Origin: JANXVY01 sp038329675
GTDB taxonomy: Bacteria; Pseudomonadota; Alphaproteobacteria; Rhizobiales; Hyphomicrobiaceae
DNA: 9,235 bases
Assembly (NCBI GenBank): GCA_038329675.1
Contig: JBBQNE010000126.1
Coordinates: forward strand, 1-9,235
Direction: 5' to 3'
Made by a program: the position numbers and the translations under genes. The notes under the pieces were generated by a model. It made no database searches. It was not told where the DNA came from and saw only the letters and a list, made by a program, of their open reading frames with translations. Of this stretch, positions 5,953-9,235 are shown in pieces. Numbering within the stretch: position 1 is the stretch's first letter; every line of letters begins with the position of its first letter.

Positions 5953-7392
5953 ATGTTTCGTGTCGCCGTTGATGTTCGCCGCTATTTTTCCGCAGCCGTC
6001 CGAGCTGCCTTGTTTGGTCGGTTGCCCGATTTGCCGACCGGACGACGAAGTGTGCTCGTGGCGATGCTGTTCGTCGCCGCCATCGGCAGCGTCGCCGCTG
6101 AATGGGTTTTGGCCGACGATGACTGGTCGTTTAACGCGCACGGCCTGACCTATCTGGCGGCTACTTGGGCGACGCTAGCGTTCGGGCTTTACCTGTTGCG
6201 CGGCCCTGATCGGCCGATCGATATTGTGGCGACGGTTTGCTTGGCGTGCGCGTTATCGACCATCTTTATGGCGGTTGCGCTCGGTTCATGGGCATTGATG
6301 ACGACGGCGATTGGTGCGGAAGGCGGTCTGTGGCTGACTATGCTCGCTGGATGGATGTTGCTGCTAGCGCCGTTTATTTGGTTCGTGGCGAGCGCGTGGC
6401 ACGCTGGACGGTCGATCACGCGTCAGATGCCTCGGCGGCTTGGGGTCGCACTGCCGATGTTCATGATCGCGCTGCCGTCGCTGGTGTTTCCCTACAACTC
6501 GGTGATCTTCGGCACCAAGGCTGAAGCTGTTATTCCAACTGTTTGGGACGTCGCCAGATTTGCCTGGCCGGCTGAACGTGAGGCTGTTGCGCGTTACCGG
6601 GCACCGCGATTCGACGTCGAGGCCGTCTGGGATCGGCAACCCGAACTCGTGGCGCGGACGCTGGCCGATGTGGCGCCGTCGCGGCCAGGCATTCCCGAAT
6701 TCTATTTCGTCGGCGGCGCGCTTTATTCAAGCCAGGACGTGTTTAAGCGCGAGGTCGCGTCGGCCCGCCAGATCGTGGAAGAGCAGCTGGGGACGAAAGC
6801 GCGATCGGCGCTGTTGATCAACCACCGGGAGTTCGCTGCTTCGCTGCCAGTAGCGAGCACCACCAACATCGAAAAGGTGCTGGCTGGCGTCGGTAAGATC
6901 ATGGACCCCGACAAAGATGTGCTGGTGTTGTTCTTGACCTCGCACGGCAGCGAGGGTCTCCTCTCGGTCTCATATCCTATGCTCGGGTTGAACGACATGA
7001 CGCCCGAGCGGCTTGCCTCGATGTTGGATGCATCGGGCATCAAGAACCGCGTCGTCATCATTTCGGCTTGCCATTCGGGCAGCTTTATCGATGCCTTGAA
7101 GGGGCCCGATACGCTGGTGATTACGGCCGCGCACGCGTCCAAGACGTCGTTTGGTTGCAGCAATGAACGCGAGTGGACGTACTTTGGCGACGCGTACTTC
7201 AACTACGGGCTGCGCGAAACGGGATCGCTGACGGAAGCGTTCGGTCGGGCGGTGTCGGTTGTCGGGTCGTGGGAAGCAAACCAGAAGTTGACGCCGTCTG
7301 ACCCGCAAATGTTGGCTGGCGAGCGGATCGTTGCCCATCTTGCTGCAATCGACAAACAGCGCAAACCGGTGACGGCCGCGTTGCAGGAGTGA
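5953..7392 (+). CDS. Membrane-anchored C13 (legumain-family) cysteine peptidase
   Basis: A 479-residue protein. The N-terminal half holds about five predicted membrane helices (roughly 33-52, 64-82, 90-115, 126-149, 162-180). The basic N-terminus and basic loops (RRGPDRP-like at 83-87, RSITRQMPRR at 153-162) place it N-in, with the catalytic half in the periplasm. From about 233 it resembles peptidase family C13: IPEFYFVGGALYSSQDVFKREV, a core strand DVLVLFLTSHGSEGLL with the catalytic-type histidine H331, and VVIISACHSGSFIDAL with the nucleophile-type cysteine C373, then VITAAHASKTSFGC. Both catalytic residues are present. C13 includes legumain and the GPI transamidase subunit; bacterial members are little studied, so the substrate is unknown. 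The ATG at 5953 was chosen because AGGA lies 8 bases upstream; a GTG at 5935 is also possible. It stands alone, between a terminator-like element and a 159-base spacer. Confidence 0.86.
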   Translation: MFRVAVDVRRYFSAAVRAALFGRLPDLPTGRRSVLVAMLFVAAIGSVAAEWVLADDDWSFNAHGLTYLAATWATLAFGLYLLRGPDRPIDIVATVCLACALSTIFMAVALGSWALMTTAIGAEGGLWLTMLAGWMLLLAPFIWFVASAWHAGRSITRQMPRRLGVALPMFMIALPSLVFPYNSVIFGTKAEAVIPTVWDVARFAWPAEREAVARYRAPRFDVEAVWDRQPELVARTLADVAPSRPGIPEFYFVGGALYSSQDVFKREVASARQIVEEQLGTKARSALLINHREFAASLPVASTTNIEKVLAGVGKIMDPDKDVLVLFLTSHGSEGLLSVSYPMLGLNDMTPERLASMLDASGIKNRVVIISACHSGSFIDALKGPDTLVITAAHASKTSFGCSNEREWTYFGDAYFNYGLRETGSLTEAFGRAVSVVGSWEANQKLTPSDPQMLAGERIVAHLAAIDKQRKPVTAALQE

Positions 7393-7551
7393 GCGCGTTG
7401 CAAGCCCTCGGTCGAGCTCTGGGAACGAACGCACGGTGAATGTGTCGTAACATGACACGACCAGCGTGTAATGTGTGGCCGGTCGGCCATGGCGAAGCCC
7501 TCGCCGCGATCGTAATTTCACCGCTTCAATTGTTTTGATATCGGAGTGGAC
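7393..7551. other. Spacer after the C13 peptidase, with two inverted repeats
   Basis: Two compact inverted repeats are present. GTGTCGT-AAC-ATGACAC at 7442-7458 has five perfect outer pairs, one G:T wobble and one inner A:T pair. TGGCC-GGTC-GGCCA at 7476-7489 is a perfect 5-bp-arm hairpin. Neither is followed by a T-run, so termination after the peptidase gene is uncertain. An AT-richer patch (7513-7540) lies just before the next gene and would suit a promoter, but no clear -35/-10 pair is visible. Confidence 0.4.
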
Positions 7552-7836
7552 GTGACACAAACATACATCGCACGCATGATGTCGGCGGACGGGTCCGGCG
7601 AGGGTAACTATGCCTTCGAAGCGGACGCTAACCTAATGAAGATGACCGCCGACGAGATCGTGCAGGTGTTCTTTACGCACGTCGAGCATGAAGTGCTCCG
7701 CAATGATGTCGATTGGGAACTCAACAGCGTGTTCAAGAACAAAGAATGCGGTGTGGTGACGGCCATGGGCAGTCTGATCACAGATGGGACCCAAGCCGCG
7801 ATGCCGTTTCTCGTCATGATCTCGGCGAAACAATAG
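7552..7836 (+). CDS. Unrecognised small cytoplasmic protein, 94 residues
   Basis: I do not recognise this family. The protein is acidic, with no signal peptide or membrane segment. It begins TQTYIARMMSADGSGEGNYAFEAD, has an amphipathic central helix (TADEIVQVFFTHVEHEVL), then NDVDWELNSVFKNKECGVVTAMGSL and a hydrophobic end (AAMPFLVMIS). The predicted order beta - helix - beta with a short hydrophobic C-terminal strand suggests a compact alpha/beta fold. There is one cysteine in the KNKEC segment. The GTG at 7552 has GGAG six bases upstream and was chosen over the GTG at 7546. The gene lies 12 bases before the next one, so the two are probably co-transcribed. Dense charged/hydrophobic patterning and the ribosome site argue that it is a real gene. 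Confidence 0.72.
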   Translation: MTQTYIARMMSADGSGEGNYAFEADANLMKMTADEIVQVFFTHVEHEVLRNDVDWELNSVFKNKECGVVTAMGSLITDGTQAAMPFLVMISAKQ

Positions 7837-7848
7837 CGAGGACGTTGC

Positions 7849-8247
7849 GTGATTATCGAACGGGTTAAGATCGGCGGCCGCAAGCAACGGCTTGCAACGA
7901 CGATGATGATGGCCGCCATGGCGTTTGGGATTGTCGGGATTGCATGGCCCGGTGCATTTCCCGGTGGCGCTCGCGCGGCAACGGCTTTGGATGCGATGGC
8001 GACGCTTGCAACAATTGGCGCTGATACGATGAAGCTCCAACTGTACTGCGCGGCCTCTGCCGATCTTTTCGCCGCTGCTCCTGACCAAACGGAAGCGATG
8101 GCAGAAAAGTTCGACGCAACGATCCGCGCGTTCGGCGAAGGTTATGCCGCCGCGCTCGACCTCCATTATGAACTTGACGATGCCTCGCCCGAGGGCGCCG
8201 CCATGGTCGAACAATTCGGCAAGCTCGATGCGCAATGTGCGAAGTGA
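7849..8247 (+). CDS. Small exported protein of unknown function, 132 residues
   Basis: No family recognised. The N-terminus is a standard Sec signal: basic ERVKIGGRKQR, hydrophobic TTMMMAAMAFGIVGIAW, and a plausible cleavage after ARA near residue 43. The mature part of about 89 residues is helical and alanine-rich, with only two cysteines (C67 in LQLYCAASADLF and C130 three residues from the end), well placed for a single disulphide in the periplasm. The acidic middle (LHYELDDASPEGAAMVEQF) has no metal or catalytic motif that I can see. The GTG start has GAGGA seven bases upstream. It follows the 94-residue gene by 12 bases and its stop codon lies within the first unit of a short tandem repeat. 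Confidence 0.75.
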   Translation: MIIERVKIGGRKQRLATTMMMAAMAFGIVGIAWPGAFPGGARAATALDAMATLATIGADTMKLQLYCAASADLFAAAPDQTEAMAEKFDATIRAFGEGYAAALDLHYELDDASPEGAAMVEQFGKLDAQCAK

Positions 8248-8280
8248 CGAAAGCGAAGTGACGTATGCGAAGTGACGTAT
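8239..8280. repeat. Three tandem 14-bp repeats at a gene junction
   Basis: Units GCGAAGTGACGAAA (8239-8252), GCGAAGTGACGTAT (8253-8266) and GCGAAGTGACGTAT (8267-8280) are adjacent. A degraded fourth copy (8281-8294) keeps CTGACG. The first unit contains the TGA stop of the small exported protein. The second and third carry the same AAGTGA word. The repeats fill the spacer to the RidA gene and give an upstream in-frame ATG at 8279. Slippage duplication of the stop region is the likely origin. Confidence 0.88.
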
Positions 8281-8299
8281 GCCATCTGACGGGGACGAA

Positions 8300-8773
8300 A
8301 TGGTGCTAGCAGCGACGCCAGAACAGCGATTGGCGGACCTCGGATTGGCACTGCCAGCCGCACCAGCGGCCGTTGGCGCCTATGCAGCAGGTGTGCGGAC
8401 CGGTGGTCAGCTTTGGATATCGGGCCAGCTATCGCGGCGCGCCGACGGGGTACTCGTAAGCGGGCGGTTGGGCGCCGATTTAACGGTCGACGACGGTATC
8501 GCGGCTGCGCGGTTGTGCGCGCTCAATATCTTGGCGCAGGCGGTGGCCTTGCTTGGCGATCTGAACGCCATCAAGCGGACGGTGCGGCTCAACGGGTTCA
8601 TGCAAACGACGCATGAGTTTACGGCGCACGCTACGGTGCTGAATGGCGCGTCAGAGTTGCTCGCAGCGGTGCTAGGCGAGGCTGGCGTGCATACGCGGGT
8701 TGCGATTGGGGCTCAGTCCTTGCCGCTTGGGGCGGCTGTGGAAGTCGACGCCGTATTCGAGATCGCCGGGTGA
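8300..8773 (+). CDS. RidA family protein (YjgF/YER057c/UK114)
   Basis: A 157-residue member of the Rid family; the archetype RidA is an enamine/imine deaminase that removes reactive intermediates formed by PLP enzymes. The sequence reads TPEQRLADLGLALPAAPAAVGAY, then GQLWISGQLSRRADG with the conserved SGQ (41-43), a long central helix (AAARLCALNILAQAVALLGDL), the strand TVRLNGFMQT, and a C-terminal HTRVAIGAQSLPLGAAVEVDAVFEI. R133 lies where the catalytic arginine of deaminating members is found. It matches the longer YjgF-like subgroup of about 150 residues rather than the 128-residue canonical RidA, so deaminase activity is plausible but not certain. The ATG at 8300 has GGGGA just upstream and fits the usual TPEQRL start; the ATG at 8279 arises inside the tandem repeat. 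The stop overlaps the next gene. Confidence 0.9.
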   Translation: MVLAATPEQRLADLGLALPAAPAAVGAYAAGVRTGGQLWISGQLSRRADGVLVSGRLGADLTVDDGIAAARLCALNILAQAVALLGDLNAIKRTVRLNGFMQTTHEFTAHATVLNGASELLAAVLGEAGVHTRVAIGAQSLPLGAAVEVDAVFEIAG

Positions 8774-9235
8774 GCAGCCCTCGGGTTGCGGCGGTCGACC
8801 GCGTGCCATTACGAACCGGGACGACCGAGTTCAACTTTGCCCATCGGGGATTGCACGCCATTGCCGATGGCCGGATTGAAAACAGTTTGTCGGCCTTCGA
8901 CGCGGCCAATCGCTGTGGTTACGCCATCGAGTGCGATCTTCAATCGGCGCGCGATTTCGTGCCGATTGTGTTTCATGACGCGACGCTGGAGCGCCTGACC
9001 GGGGAGGCCGGTCGGGTGGATGCGCGGACGGCCGATGACTTGAGCCGCATCGCTCTGAAGCAAGCGAGACCGGTGGCGAGGATCCCACTGTTTGACGATT
9101 TGCTCAAGTTTGTGGATGGCCGGTGTCCACTTTTAGTTGAGGTCAAGAGCGACTGGCTGCCGCCGGTCCCAGCCTTCATTCAGACGGTGGCTCACGCATC
9201 AACGGCCTATGCGCAGCGCGTGCAGGCAAAAAACG
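8770..9235 (+). CDS. Glycerophosphodiester phosphodiesterase, N-terminal part (partial)
   Basis: The frame starts at a GTG overlapping the RidA stop (GTGA) and stays open for 155 codons to the window edge. The enzyme hydrolyses glycerophosphodiesters from phospholipid turnover to glycerol 3-phosphate and an alcohol on a TIM barrel. Motifs: FAHRGLH (23-29) with the HRG active-site histidine H25; ENSLSAF (37-43) with metal ligand E37-type acid; YAIECDLQ (51-58) with E54 and D56; IVFHDATLERLTG (66-78) with catalytic H69; RIPLFDDLL (104-112); and LLVEVKS (121-127) with E124 and K126. All expected residues of the N-terminal half are present. No signal peptide is seen, so it is likely cytoplasmic (UgpQ-like). 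The overlap implies co-translation with the RidA protein. Confidence 0.92.
   Translation, partial: MSSPRVAAVDRVPLRTGTTEFNFAHRGLHAIADGRIENSLSAFDAANRCGYAIECDLQSARDFVPIVFHDATLERLTGEAGRVDARTADDLSRIALKQARPVARIPLFDDLLKFVDGRCPLLVEVKSDWLPPVPAFIQTVAHASTAYAQRVQAKN

Noticed and set aside
5953..7392. Bacterial gasdermin-type defence protease
   Set aside because: The caspase-like clan is shared, but there is no gasdermin-like small pore-forming gene beside it, and the peptidase carries its own membrane helices.
5746..8280. Tandem repeats considered as a CRISPR array
   Set aside because: The units are 14 or 17 bp with no unique spacers between them, and no cas genes are present.

Overview
The window looks like a stretch of GC-rich proteobacterial chromosome, most likely from an alphaproteobacterium. 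The reasons are a CrtE/CrtY/CrtB carotenoid set of the proteobacterial type, the end of a Pel exopolysaccharide operon, a RidA-GDPD gene pair, frequent GTG starts and GTGA stop/start overlaps. No rRNA, tRNA, transposase, phage gene or CRISPR array was seen. All family calls come from reading motifs by eye, with no database search.

Layout, left to right. (1) Bases 1-262 are the 3' end of pelG, the last gene of the usual pel order, so a Pel operon should lie to the left. (2) On the minus strand follow a zinc-dependent histone-deacetylase-family amidohydrolase (285-1181), a lipoprotein with EF-hand calcium-binding loops (1394-2035) and the GGPP synthase crtE (2282-3238). (3) A 218-base divergent spacer with a compact inverted repeat separates crtE from crtY (3457-4731), which overlaps crtB (4728-5741). 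(4) After crtB come four 17-bp tandem repeats, a probable intrinsic terminator and nested inverted repeats. (5) Then comes a membrane-anchored C13 (legumain-family) cysteine peptidase (5953-7392). (6) A further plus-strand series holds an unrecognised 94-residue protein, a small exported protein, a RidA-family protein and the start of a glycerophosphodiester phosphodiesterase that runs off the right edge.

Functional reading. CrtE makes geranylgeranyl diphosphate, CrtB joins two of these into phytoene, and CrtY cyclises lycopene to beta-carotene. The desaturase CrtI, which must act between CrtB and CrtY, is not in the window, and neither is a hydroxylase or ketolase, so the pathway must be completed elsewhere. 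The best candidates for under-described biology are the five-helix membrane C13 peptidase with intact His/Cys residues, the unknown small-protein pair next to it, and the EF-hand lipoprotein with a very long N-terminal extension. No stretch longer than 300 bases lacks a gene; the longer spacers (1182-1393, 2036-2281, 3239-3456, 5742-5952, 7393-7551) are described separately.
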